Shown: positions 36,270-47,394, counted from the first letter of the stretch. The stretch: 64,000 bases of DNA from Acanthococcus lagerstroemiae (GCA_031841125.1 CM063110.1:36967214-37031213); one strand, 5' to 3'. Numbers and translations are program-made. Notes: a model not told the origin generated them from the letters alone.

Positions 36270-37572
36270 GTAAATAAAATAGTGTAATAATTCAATTTAT
36301 CTTTTCCCAAAGATGCTCTTCAATAATTTTTATTAGCTTGAGTGCACTCATTACTCGCTCTGTGCTGGCTGTGCTCTGATGGGCAGTGTCAAAAAAATAA
36401 TAATAATAATAATAAAAAATACAGAGAAGAGTGACTAATTCCGGAAAGCTGTCCGTTAGATTATTTTTTAATATAAACTCGAGGTATCAAATTGCACTGT
36501 CTCTATTATTGTTGATGAAAGCATAATCTATGGCCCCAAGAAGTACAACTAAATAAAACTACTAAGTTCATATTTTAGATCAGTTGAGAAAAAATTTACA
36601 TATTTTATCATTATACTGTTGACACATCCCTCCAAATCCTCCACTGAAATATTTTTCAACTTTTCCGGCATGAAAAAGCCAGAAATTTTATTAATTTTTC
36701 TGATCCGGTTGCACGGGCTTTTAATTCACTGCACATGTAGTTAATTGCATCATAGTAGCCAGTTTGATGCCCCTGAGATTCATCCATCGAGCAGTTTTCA
36801 GCTCTTTCACCTTGCATCCTTCTAACTCGAAGTATCCTCTTAGCTGCGAAATCTGTACTTGCATTACCTATGCCCATATTCCAGTTGGATTTTGCTTTTG
36901 TGATAAAATCATTATAGGCACTCTCTATTCTCAGGGCTTCAAATTCTTCTACGGTTTTCAACGTTGTATTCTGGGCGCTCAATAAATCTATTTCTTTCTT
37001 CTGTAGCAGTATTTCCGCAGTATTGATTATTTTAAGTACAGCGTGCCACCAAAGCAAATATAAATAAAATACCCAATTCAACGATCACAACAATGTTTGA
37101 GCATTTAAAATATCTATATCTTCAGATGTGGCATCCTTCCTCACCATTTCTTGTTCGAGAAAATTTACATAATACAGTCAAAATTTTGGATTATTGCTTC
37201 AACAGATTTTACACGAGCAGGCCACCGAGTTTGGCTTAAACATTTAATGTAGATTAGGTATTCTTTCATTGAATTCATGAACATCATTATCTTGTTTCTG
37301 ACTTTGGTTGAACTCATCTTGCTTCAATTCTTTCAAAAATTGAACCTCAAATTTTTTCGATTCAGAATTTTTGATTCGTTCTGGGTGTTTGCTTAATTCT
37401 AACAATCAATTCTACCGCCTGTGGGATTGAGGGCAAAATAATTGAAGTTTGATTGAACAATTGAAAAGAACATCTTAATTGCCGGGCTGGTATTCTTTAG
37501 AATCGCATGTTCTAGAACCAAAGCCATTTGATGATCGAGACAATGGACGTACGAAGCAATAGTATATTTCAA
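36270..37572 (-). pseudogene. hAT transposase (ZMYM1-like), C-terminal two thirds, broken
   Basis: Read from 37572 downward, the frames give ASYVHCLDHQMALVLEHAIL (37540), QTRWPARVKSVEAIIQNFD (37220) and a long open segment 36656-37081 (ITKAKSNW..., RRMQGERAEN...). They end with a degenerate dimerisation motif, STERVMSALKLIKIIEEHL (36320-36380). That is the usual order in TTF/ZMYM1-type hAT proteins: YVHCxxH, TRWxAR, linker, then C-terminal S/AERxFSALKxIK. Stops and frameshifts separate the pieces. The upstream part of the same protein appears at 42070-42290, beyond a nested insertion. Confidence 0.8.
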
Positions 37573-38459
37573 GTCAAGGAGCGAAAATGAGGTTTATCAC
37601 GACAAGTTCAATATGTTGCGAGACGAGCCGAAGGCGAGTTGAGCAAATTGAACGAGTTGTGATAAACCTCATTCGCTCATTGCCTTGGAAAATATTTTGT
37701 TCTACAAATGCATCGAAATTCGAAAATACGCCTTCGTTGCGAAAGTTTCGAATCGTTTCCTCCCAAGTGTACAGAAAAAATTTTCTTTTCATTCCTAGTA
37801 CAGATAAACTCGCGTTATCAGTGCTGATCGCTTCGATAATGATAAATTTCTCTTTCGCTATGGAAAATTGTTGCGCGGAAACGCCTTTTCGATGCATGTG
37901 TAGAACAACTATACCTATATTACGGTACTAGTGGGGAAGAAGAGCGTTAACGCGAGTTTGACCCACTCGTACCATACAATATTTTTTTATATAAGTGCAG
38001 GGAGACAAATTTTTTCCCTGAAGATTTCTTTAAAAATATTATTAATGTCTCTTTTCTCGTAAACGTCAACTGATTGAACGCTAACGAAAACAAGGCAGAC
38101 AATACTCTATTCGCAAGTAGAAAGGGTAAATGTAGGGAACGCGGTGAGCGATCAGCGCATAGAATCATACACGGCTAAACACGTCTTGAACACAGCTGTG
38201 TGCATTCTACACTGCCTTTGTTTCTTGTTTCTGATTAGCTGGCTTAACCGTTATCGCCATAACAGCTCGTTATCGCCACTGGTGAAAATAATTCCTAATT
38301 TTTCTCAACTCTTCTGGTAACGGTGCGTTTCCTCTGATTCGATTGTCGTGGAAAAAATAGTATATTTTAAGTCAAGGAGCGAAAATGAGGTTTATCACGA
38401 CAAGTTCAATATGTTGTGAGACGAGCCGTGATAAACCTCCCGCTGCGGAAAATTGACAG

Positions 38460-39185
38460 ATGCCAGATGATGCTTATCCTATCAGCGGATTTGTCGCAAA
38501 ATGTCAGCATGAGAACCAATCAGAATCGAGCAAGGGCGGGCGATTTTACGTGACACAACGCGACAGAACGTGACACGATGCAACAGACATAGGACAAAGC
38601 AACTGTCAATGCAGTGATACGACTGCCAGTATTTGCCATATTCTATCAACAACCTGTCAGAGGCTTCGTCAGGTTCGGACGGTACTGTGTCACATTTTGG
38701 CAATGCTGTCACGTTCTGGTAGTATTGTGTCACAATGTAGCAGCGCCCTGTCACATCCTAGCAATATTCTGTCGCATTTTAGCAGCACTCGAATCCGTTC
38801 TGACAATATTCTGTCCAGGGATACACCGATACGGGGGAAAGGGGGCAACTCTCCCCCCATAGGAATTTTTCACTCAGCAGTTGGGAAAATTCACAATTTC
38901 AGTCACGTGAGTTGGGAAAATCCAATTAGGTAAAAGTGTTGTTGTTGGTGGTTTTTCTCTCTCTCTCTTTCTCTTCTTGGTCTGATACTTGGGAATTGAG
39001 TTGAGAAGTTGGAAAAACCCAACTGGTCAGAAGGGGTGAGTTTTTTTTTTTTTTGCTTTGATACTTGGGAATTTTGAGTTGAGTCAGTTGGGACTTTCAC
39101 AATTTTTACCTCCCCGCCCCCCTCTCTCCAAAAAACTCTTCGGTACGTCCCTGATTCTGTCGCATTTTGGTTAACCTACTCCTCA
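38460..39185. repeat. Degenerate minisatellite of about 21-22 bp units
   Basis: Units resemble ctgtcacattttggcaat, with variants such as ctgtcacgttctggtagtat and ctgtcgcattttagcagc. They are clearest at 38680-38810 and weaker to the left. The array is cut by the MITE at 38816-39153 and resumes at 39154 with attctgtcgcattttgg. Confidence 0.7.
38816..39153. mobile_element. hAT-type MITE, copy 2, with perfect 8-bp target duplication
   Basis: The termini are CAGGGATACACCG (38816) and CGGTACGTCCCTG (ending 39153). The octamer attctgtc flanks both ends (38808-38815 and 39154-39161). The interior shares 'cagcagttgggaaaattcac', 'agttgggaaaatccaa' and 'gatacttgggaattttgagt' with the copy at 29174-29715 but has fewer internal repeats. 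Confidence 0.92.
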
Positions 39186-39909
39186 TTTCTGTGCGCTCCT
39201 CCCTGACACACAAAATTCCGACTGCCAAATTCATGATTAATGATCAATTTTATTCTAATATTTAATATTTTTACAACTAAGTATCTATCTACACAAACAT
39301 TAATATTGAATTAATTCTAGAACAACTCTTGATCCTTGGTCATCCTGGTTATCTGTTGAAAAGAGAAAAAGAAAATTCATGAAGTAATAATTTTAGTTAA
39401 TACAAAAATATATTAGATGGAATCACATCCTAGAACCGGATATCAGTTCTACCATAAAGCCATGCACAACCAGCAGCTAGGAAAAGGTGCACCAAGTGCT
39501 AACAGGTGAAATGTTCTTCACATTCAAAGGATGCTATTTTGTAGCCTCTCCATTCATACAAAGCTAGAATTTTTGAAATTTTTGTGTCTTAATTTTTTGA
39601 AAATTTTCCTAACAGTATCCTTAATTTTTCCACATAATAACAGAGATCCTATATTGGGGGGGGGGGGGACTCGAAGATATAAGGAAGGATTTTTATCAAT
39701 ATTTTCACTGTCCACAACATAAAATATAAAATAATTTTGTCTGCTATAATTTTTACCCTCCTCCCAGTCCCTCCAGAGAAAACCCTTCATTACGACCTTG
39801 TGCATAAAGACTCAAGATAGCTTCCAGCTTTGACTAGAAAATTCCAAAGCGGCTCGACAATATGAAATCTACTCGCCCGGAAATTAAGGCGCAGAATTTG
39901 GTACATATA
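39186..39909. other. AT-rich DNA, no gene seen
   Basis: A G12 run lies at about 39657-39668. No coding sequence or transposon end was recognised. Confidence 0.4.
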
Positions 39910-40277
39910 GCCCCGTAGCCATTGGGGGCAAGCGGGGGCTGAGCCCCCTCAAAAGGTATCCTGAGCCCAATATCACCAATAAAAAAATCATCATTAAGCT
40001 AACGAGAGAGAAAAAAGGAATTAAGAGAATCAATATCACAGAAACATTTTAAAATTTATAACAGAAGCTTCGTTAACTAATTCGGGACGCTTAGATTGGG
40101 AATGGGGTTTGAATGTAATGGCCCCAAGTTACCTGAGCCTGTTTAGACTACGAGGTGAGACACCCAAGACCAGAGACCCCGAGCAGCCGTGTACACTCGC
40201 GATTGTGCTCGCAATATATTCATGAGAAAACTTCATATTTGGATTTCATTTTTGATGCTCGCCATAAAGACCGACAA

Positions 40278-40521
40278 CAGTGACGTAGCCGGAATCCCGA
40301 GGGAGGGGGGGGGATGGAGCAAAGTAAGATTTTCAAGGAAGAAAAAGTATTTTATGAAAATGAAAGTGAAATTACTGCTTGAGCGAGAACTTTCCAGAAG
40401 AAAACATGTTTTAAAGGCGAAAAATTGCTCATTTTTACATATTTTACATTCAATTTCAGATGCCCTGGGAGGGGGGCATTTTCCCCCATTGCGCCTCCTC
40501 CCCCCTTTGGCTACATCACTG
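40278..40521. mobile_element. hAT-like MITE with CAGTGAyGTAGCC termini
   Basis: The left end CAGTGACGTAGCC (40278-40290) and the inverse right end GGCTACATCACTG (40509-40521) match at 12 of 13. A G-rich stretch follows the left end and a C-rich one precedes the right end. The flanking octamers do not match. Outside it, ccccgtagccattggggg (39913) and accagctacgggcct (40604) could be ends of an older enclosing element. Confidence 0.6.
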
Positions 40522-40635
40522 CCTCGTATAAATTTTCACATATATACTATGTGTATCCTCCACCCCCACCCCTTGTAAACAGTCAGCACACCCCACCGCA
40601 GATGACCAGCTACGGGCCTGAAGTAAAAACATATG

Positions 40636-41104
40636 CAGTAGACTCCGGATTATCCGACTTTCGGGTTATCCGAGTTAATTAATCCGACCCTACCCTCCGA
40701 CTTCCTACTAAGGTCGGTTAATCCGAATTTCTACATTAGACATCTAATTTTTGATTTTGGAATGTATGTAGATACATTACGTACGTTGTTCAACCGGCGC
40801 AACAGCGCGGCGTTGCGAAATCACACGGCCAAAACAATAATCACAATCAAAAAAAAAAACTAACTTTGGTTACCGACGATTTAAAAGAATTATAATTTGT
40901 GATTTATTATTACATAAGTATTGTTTTTTCACTTATTTATTCCTTTTTAAAGCCAAAGTTCAATTTTCTGAATAAACAATTTCTTTTTAAATTTTGTGCA
41001 CGTTATTTCTACATTGAAAATATTCATTTCGGATTATTCGACACCCTTTTCGGCATCTGACCAAGCTTCAGCCCTGATTAGGTCGGATAACCCAGAGTCT
41101 ACTG
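40636..41104. mobile_element. Pogo/Tigger-like MITE (469 bp)
   Basis: CAGTAGACTCCGGATTATCC at 40636 is inverted at the right end (...gagtctactg ending at 41104). The 23-bp termini match at 21 positions. TA follows the right end; TG precedes the left end, probably a decayed TA. ttatccg/taatccg words recur just inside both ends, as in the MITE at 10372. No coding capacity. Confidence 0.85.
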
Positions 41105-42005
41105 TACATATGGTTTGAGTAGCCAAACAAGAATCTTTTGAACGGCCGGTGGAACCGACCAGGGGCAGTTTTTCCCTACCCTCCTTCACCAATCCACCTC
41201 TAAAATAAGTAGTATGTAACTGAATATTACATTAAATGACATAACTTACCAATAAATTACAATACTTTTCAGAATCCGCTTCTTATAGTCCGCACTGAAC
41301 GCCAATGATAAACACGACCAATACGAAATTCGAAATGAAACTGAAACCACTTCTAGACCCCAGGCAAGATATCAAACATGATCATAAACGCAGTACGCCA
41401 GCAACTTGTGAAGGCACCGACGCGACGGCGCCCCATTACACGGTTGGCGCAAAGGAAAAGATACGCACACGAAGTGCAAAACACAACCTTCGCGTTTCTC
41501 TACGTTTAACCATGTCACAAAATTGAAAAAATTCTGTCATTACAATGAAATTCTGGCACCTTCTGTCAACGATTACTCCGGTGGGCGGAGTTTCAGCTGT
41601 GACACAGGGTCTGACTCGATTTGGCTCAATTTGTCAGTGACAGATTGACAGAAATTGTGATTTTTCCGCAGCGGGCTCATTCGCTCCTTGCCTTGGAAGA
41701 TATTTTGTTCTACAAATGCATCGAAATTCGAAAATGCGTTTCCGCTGCCACGGAGATATCCGCAAACTAATAATCGAACAGAAGACGAACGAAAATAGTA
41801 CGCGTTCGTTGCGAAAGTTTCGATTCGTTTCTTTCCAAGTGTACAGAAAAAATTTTCTTTTCACTCCTAGTACAGATAAAATCGCGTTATCAGTGCTGAT
41901 CGCTACGATAACGATAAATGTCTCTTTCGCTACGGAAAACTGTTACGCGGAAACGCGTTTTCGATGCATGTGTAGAACAAAATCTTTTTCCGTGCACGTA
42001 TATAA

Positions 42006-42130
42006 AAAATATATTTTCGCCACGATATTCGCTCATTTTCGGTTGTAGACCCCCCATGTGGTCCGGACAAAATATATTTTCGCCACGATATTCGCTCATT
42101 TTCGGTTGTAGACCCCCATGTGGTCCGGAC
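42006..42130. repeat. 63-bp tandem duplication within the hAT remnant
   Basis: 42006-42068 and 42069-42130 are identical except for one C in a C-run. Read on the minus strand, both copies encode GGLQPKMSEYRGENIF in the same frame. Confidence 0.93.
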
Positions 42131-42290
42131 ATCACACTAGCACCATTATACCTTTGTCTACATAAAAATTTCTTTTCAAAATTATAATCTACAAAAAGTA
42201 TTTTAGTCAACTCTTGAAAAATGAATTCAGCATCTCCTTGACTCAATTTAACAAAAATGTCAACAATCTTTCTTTAATTTTGACTTTGGA
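42070..42290 (-). pseudogene. hAT transposase (ZMYM1-like), upstream piece
   Basis: The minus-strand frame reads VDIFVKLSQGDAEFIFQELT, then RQRYNGASVMSG and PHGGLQPKMSEYRG. This corresponds to the ...CRGQxYDGAxxMSG segment that precedes YVHCxxH in ZMYM1-type hAT transposases. That next block is found at 37540, so the two pieces look like one gene pulled apart by the insertion at 37573-42005. It abuts an unrelated LINE at about 42297. Confidence 0.72.
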
Positions 42291-43504
42291 CGACTTGATA
42301 GTATAGTTCCTCGTATAATTCTATCGCCACCCCAAATACATTCCTTAACCCGACGACTACGCGCCTTTCTTTGTCTTTTATTTTGCTAATCATGTTCCGC
42401 CCTAATGAAAGCTCCTTCCACATTTTACGTGTGGACCAGGTTTCTTCCATTATTTATTTCACCTTTTTGTTCTAAAAATTCTGTACGTCCTTTCTAATAG
42501 CTCTCCTAAACAGTTTTTGGATTTCGGCAAGCTCTATTTTTTGTTGCATACTCAATTTCTTAATCCTTCTTAGTCCTTTCCTTTTCTTAATTAGCTCTTT
42601 TGTCTGCAGAGATAGTTCGTCGTTGATCTGTTCCTTTTCCTTTTCTTTTCCGTATTACCTCACCGTGGCATTCAGTGTTTTCTCCAGTATGTCGTACATT
42701 CTCTGCGTACTTCCCTCCTCACCGTTCTCAACCTTTGTTTGGCCTTCAAAGAATGCGTTCACTTCAGGTGCATAATGCAGAGGAATGACAGCTTTTGCTT
42801 TCACGCTGTTTTGCTTCTAGTTCTTGTATGCTACCTTGTTAGGTATTTGTATTTTACCTCTTACCATTCTGTAGTCCGAGAGAAATTCGAAATGTGATAG
42901 CGGGGATACATCTTTAAGTGATCAGAAAGTGGTCGATTTCGTTTTTTGTTTTCTTATCTGGCGATATCCATGTCCACTTTCAGTTCGCTCTCTTCTTTTA
43001 AAATGTAGCTGAAATTTTTTAGCCCGCAGCTCTCAGCTGGTTGAAGTAGTCTTTCTCCATTATCATTCCTTTTTCCCGTGCTAAAAGGCCCTGCACACGT
43101 GTACTTCGCTGCGTCCTTTCTGTTGTTCCCTAGTTTACTGTTGAAGTCCCCCATTACCACAGTATAGTATTGGCGCTTCTTATCAAACGTGTCAGTTAAC
43201 TTTTCGTAAAACTGATTCTTTGCCTCCTTCAGATCGTCCATTGTGGGTGCTTAAACTTGTATAATCGTTAGCTTTACGTTCCTGTCGACTTCTATTTTTA
43301 GATATCCCAGTCTTGCGTTAATACTGTTGACTTCTAGTACCCTCTCCCACATATGCTACTCCGAATGTAAAAGCCCACTCTTCTATATCCCTTTGTTTCT
43401 CCCCTGTAATAAAAGTAGTACCCTGATTTCCTTCTTATAAGGCCCTCCTCCTATCTGCGCACCTCCGACAGACTTGCAACATCCCATTTTATCCCATGCA
43501 GCGC

Positions 43505-43520
43505 ATTTTCTAATTCCTTT
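43505..43520. repeat. Left 16-bp target-site duplication of the inverted LINE
   Basis: The sequence attttctaattccttt is identical to 47600-47615. Confidence 0.95.
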
Positions 43521-45420
43521 CTTCGATTATATCTACGTATACTTTTGGTATACCTTGGTTTTTCATTGCTGGTAGCAGGAAACCGTGCAGCAGCAGGTCA
43601 AAAGCTTTGGTGAAGTCGATAAAGGCCAGGTGGAGCTCGATCTGATATTCGTTGCATTTTTCTATAAGTTGTCTAATGACGTGTAGAGGATCAGACGTAG
43701 AGAAACCCGATCTAAAGTCAGCCTGTTCTTTGGGTTGTTGGAAGGTCAGTAAGTTTTTTAGTCTGTTTACCAGGATCTGCGAAAACATTTTTGAGGTTGT
43801 TGGGCTTAGGCTAATAGGACGGTAGTTAGAAATTTTATGTCTTTCTTCCTTTTTATAGATCAAAATTATATCTGTGAGTTTTTCCATTCGCTTGGGGTTT
43901 TTCATTCTTTGAGTATTTTATTAAAAAGTTTTGTAAGTAGTTCCGCGGTAACCCTCCCCCCTAATTTGATATGTTCATTTGTTATTTTGTCGTGTCCTGG
44001 AGATTTGTTATTTTTTAGTTTTTTGTATTACAAGTTCGACCTCACTTACTAAGGTTTCTGGTTCTTCTTCATAGGATGGACGGGAGTTCGGAGTCTTTAG
44101 TTCTTTTGGAGAGGGATTATCGCTGTATATTTTTGAATAGAAAGTAGTTGCAAGTTCGTTTATTTTGATTCTGTCGTATACGTTATTATTTTTTTCATCT
44201 GTTATGTAGGTTATGTATCGTTTCCCTAAAGATTGATTTTTTTTAAATTTTTTTAATACTTCCAGTGGAGTTAAGGATTTCGGAGATGAAATTTTCCTTT
44301 TTTTCTTTGTTGAATTTCCTCAGTTCTGATTTAGTTAACTTGCTTAGCAGGTTTAGTTCTATTTTGTCGTTTTTTGTTTTGTGTTTCTTTAGTTTAAGCG
44401 TTTCTCTTTTTTGGATAAGCTTTAGGATTTTATCTGGTAGTTTGTTTGAGGCAGTTTTTTGGTTTTGGGGAATTATATTGGCCTTTAGTAAGGACTTGTT
44501 TAAGATCTCATTTATTTGATCTATATCCTACTTCGCATCTATCTCTTTGCTTAGGTTTTTTATTTGGGCTTGGTAATCCCGCTCATTTTCTTTTGTTGGT
44601 CTGCCAAAGTAAGGTGTTGTTTCTTTATAATAGTATGCGCGTCGATTGTTTAAATGAAGAGAGCAAAATATAGCTCGATGTTCTGAATTGTAGGGGAATT
44701 TTTGCATTGCCTCGAAATTAGTAATATTTTTTGTACCAGAAGGAGTTAACATATAATCTATTTGACTTCTAAATTCGTGATTAGGGGATTCCCAAGTCCA
44801 TCTTTTCGCATTCCTTTTTTTAAAGAAAGTGTTTATGATTTTTAGTTGGTTTTCCTGACAGAATCTGATTAGTTTCCAACCTCTCTCGTTTCTTTCGCCA
44901 AAATTGTATGGTCCTACGTTCGTTTTTTCCTCTTTAGATCGTTTGCCTATTTGGCTATTAAAGTCTCCCATTATGATTATTTTTGTTTTCTTAAGCTTTT
45001 TAACTTCGTTGAGTGTATGTAGTAGTTGATCGTAGAAGTTGTCAGAAATCTCTTCTTCTGAAGTAGCCGTTGGAGCATAGACCTGGATTAAGGATAGTGT
45101 TTCTTTATAATCTCTGTCAACTGTTAACACTGCGATACGATCATTGATGCCTCTGAATTCTATTGTCTCTTTTTTGAATTTTTTATTTATCCAAAATCCT
45201 ACTCCCCTTTGGCCGAGATTGTTGCCTATATAACAGAGTAGATTTTTTTCCTTAGTTTCTATAATACCTTCTCCGTTTCTTCTGACCTCTCCCAGTCCGA
45301 TGATATCAATTTTCGTCTGTTTTAGCGCGTGTTCTAGTTCTATTAAGTTTTCTTCGTTTTTTTTTTTAAGGTTCTGACGTTTAGGCTGGCTATATTCAGT
45401 TCTCTACCTCTGTTTCAATG
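43521..45420 (-). pseudogene. LINE ORF2, first half (endonuclease to RT fingers), inverted segment
   Basis: The endonuclease begins near 45396 with SLNVRTL and shows KIDIIGLGEVRRNGEG. It then has IQVYAPTATSEEE, IIIMGDFNSQIG and NSEHRAIF, where the catalytic Asp of the usual SDHR motif reads Glu. The linker to about 44100 contains several stops. The RT begins near 44060 and continues through HKISNYRPISLSPTTSKMFS, the LAFIDFTKAFD palm block (first catalytic Asp) and ends at GIPKVYVDIIEE. Its continuation is at 46437 on the other strand. Confidence 0.88.
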
Positions 45421-45555
45421 CTTCTTACTTTTGATTTCTTTCTTTATTACGTTATCTATGTTATTTAATTTGAGTGATTTACCTGTTGAGGGGTTTTGGT
45501 CTGGCTGCCCTGGCTGACCGGGCCTGGATGGGCAGGTTGGGTTCGGTTCATGCCG

Positions 45556-46386
45556 TTATTTTGCGCCACGCTTAGGGATCGTTTTGTTGTACTGCGTGAT
45601 CGTTGTCTGTTGGGTTTTTTTGTAGTTTCCGCTTCTGGTTACTGGTGGTGTGCGTTGCTCTTGTGTCTGGTTTGATCCGCTCGCCAACCTTTCTGTTGTT
45701 GGTTCTACGTTGTTGAAATGGGCATCTCTGATGCTGGTGATGTCTTCTTCTCTGGAAATCCTTACTGCGAGTGAGTTTTCGTTCTCTCTCACGAGAATTT
45801 TCCCATCTTTCTGCCAGACATATTGAACGTAGCCGTCTTTTTTGAGCTCTTGAGCTTTTCGAAGTAGGATTGCATTCTGTTTTGTTAGATGCTCGCTGAT
45901 ATAGATAGGTATCGCTGGGTTAATGTCTATATCGAGAATGTCTGTGGTGGGCTTCATTTTTCGCGCGTTTATCAATATTTTTGCTTTCTTGTCGTAATTC
46001 TGTAGACGAGCAATAACTGGTGGCGGGTTGGATTTAGATGGTAGTCTATGTACTGCTATAATGTCGTGTTCTTTCAGCGTGACATCCAGCTTGACTCCAA
46101 TGGATTTGATCGTTTCATATAAGTTTTCGTCTTTCTGGAGCGGGATGCCATTAATTATTACGTTTGGTTTCATGGAGTATTGCTCGAGCTGATTTACCTG
46201 TGCTTTCAGACTTCTGTTTTCCTCGATTATCTCGTCCATGGTGCTTTTTATGTTGTTTTGTTCTGTACCCATATTCGCGATCGTTTTTGACATTTCCTTA
46301 ATTCTCAAGTCCGTATTTTCTAGGGTTTTTTTCATCTCTTTTATATCGGCGGATAAGTTTCTGATGGCTTCGGTGAGTTCTTTCAT
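45556..46386 (-). CDS. LINE ORF1 protein (coiled coil plus nucleic-acid-binding domain), apparently intact
   Basis: The start is taken at MKELTEAIRNLSADIKEMKK (46386). The open frame extends further, but those codons cross the inversion junction near 46436 and are spurious. The protein is 276 aa. Residues ~5-80 form a heptad-rich coiled coil. The segment QYSMKPNVIINGIPLQKDEN starts an FP25K/L1-ORF1-like domain that continues through HDIIAVHRLPSKSNPPPVIA and NPAIPIYISEHLTKQNAILL. The C-terminus is basic and Gln/Thr-rich, ending IPKRGAK. It is expected to bind the element RNA. There is no internal stop, whereas ORF2 is broken. Confidence 0.85.
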   Translation of the reverse strand: MKELTEAIRNLSADIKEMKKTLENTDLRIKEMSKTIANMGTEQNNIKSTMDEIIEENRSLKAQVNQLEQYSMKPNVIINGIPLQKDENLYETIKSIGVKLDVTLKEHDIIAVHRLPSKSNPPPVIARLQNYDKKAKILINARKMKPTTDILDIDINPAIPIYISEHLTKQNAILLRKAQELKKDGYVQYVWQKDGKILVRENENSLAVRISREEDITSIRDAHFNNVEPTTERLASGSNQTQEQRTPPVTRSGNYKKTQQTTITQYNKTIPKRGAK

Positions 46387-46436
46387 TTCAGAGAGCGTAT
46401 TTCTTCGAAATACTTGATTGAGTCTGGTAGAGATAA

Positions 46437-47394
46437 TATATAATCGAAGAAATGCTATCAAAATTAAAGGGGAAGAATAATTACAGTTGTAACAGGGAAA
46501 TACTTTGAAATACAAAGAGGAGTGAGACAGGGAGACCCCCTGTCCCCGTTCGAATTTAACTGTGTTTTGGAGGAAATATTTAGAAATTTAAAATGGGAAA
46601 AAAAGGGTATTAAAATAAATGGGGAATTTCTTAATAATTTAAAATTCGCGGATGACGTAGTACTGATAGCGGGAGACCGCGCAACATTAGACAACATGAT
46701 ACGTGAACTAAATGAAAAAGGAACTACAGCAAGATTTTCAATGAACCTGACAAAAACTAAACTGATGAACAACAGAAACGAAATATACGACATAGCGATA
46801 GGAAAGAATTTAGTGAGTTGGACGGAGAGAACCACCTATCTGGGGCAACTTATAACATGTGAAAATAATTGGAAAGAAGAGGTCGAGAGGAGAATTACCT
46901 TGGCATGGAATAAATTCTGGTCGCTAAAATTCGTCTTAAAAGGACCGTTCCCACTAAACGCAAAAAGCAAAACTTTTAATACTTGTATTCTTCCCACCTT
47001 AACATATGGATGAGAAACTTGGGCTTTAACAAAAAATCTTGAGCAAAAAATTAGGACCACGCAAAACACAATGGGGCGTTCGATAATGAATATTAGGAAA
47101 AAGGATCGAATAAAAATTACAAAAATCAAAGATACAATAAAAAATAACATGGATGCGGTAAAAATAATAAAAATGAAAAAATGGAAATGGGGAGGACAGG
47201 CTGCGCGGATAGGTGAAAATCGATGTACAAACAAAATCACTTTTTGGTTCAACACGGGAACTAGAAAGCGAGGTGGACCGAGGACCAGGTGGAGAGATGA
47301 TTTTAGAAAACTTCTGAGGCATGAAAACTGGCAAAGAGTCGCCCAAGACCGGGCGGAATGGAAAAGGTTGGAGGAGGCTTTTGCCCAAACCTAG
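46437..47394 (+). pseudogene. LINE ORF2, second half (RT palm to C-terminus)
   Basis: The sequence starts with IIEEMLSKLKG and has a one-base frameshift near 46473. It then reads RGVRQGDPLSPFEFNCVLEE and LKFADDVVLIAG (catalytic Asp pair), TTYLGQLITCENNWKEE, and TLTYG followed by an in-frame TGA at 47011. It resumes with TWALTK, then MGRSIMNIRKKDRIKI, a KKWKWGGQAARIGENRC zinc-finger-like block and RTRWRDDF, and ends at AFAQT (47394). The 3' untranslated region runs to aataaatttgaaatttgaa. Confidence 0.9.

Larger units (their letters stand above)
38439..41675. mobile_element. Unclassified 3.2 kb element with 14-bp terminal inverted repeats
   Basis: The sequence CCCGCTGCGGAAAA at 38439 is matched exactly in inverse at 41662-41675 (TTTTCCGCAGCGGG). 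It splits Z copy 2 between ataaacct and ctcattcgc; the uninterrupted form ataaacctcattcgctc is present in Z copy 1. The implied target duplication is only CT. The inside holds a degenerate 21-bp minisatellite, three MITEs and no recognisable transposase. Confidence 0.55.
37573..42005. mobile_element. Composite insertion with two direct copies of an unclassified repeat ('Z')
   Basis: Z copy 1 covers about 37573-37931. Z copy 2 is split into 38369-38438 and 41676-42005. Shared blocks include aagtcaaggagcgaaaatga at the start, tgcatcgaaattcgaaaa, then tacagataaa(c/a)tcgcgtta, and gatgcatgtgtagaacaa at the end. The first 120 bp of copy 1 form a hairpin: gaggtttatcac near 37590 pairs with gtgataaacctc near 37662. 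The composite is flanked by tatattt on both sides, possibly a 7-8 bp target duplication within the hAT gene. No protein is encoded. Confidence 0.55.

Noticed and set aside
37573..42005. The two Z repeats as LTRs of one retrotransposon
   Set aside because: They are in direct orientation, but the sequence between them encodes no gag or pol, and Z itself starts with a hairpin rather than TG...CA ends.
46387..46515. N-terminal extension of LINE ORF1 (MYFKVFPCYN...)
   Set aside because: These codons cross the inversion junction and read the antisense of the other half; the true start is the Met at 46386.
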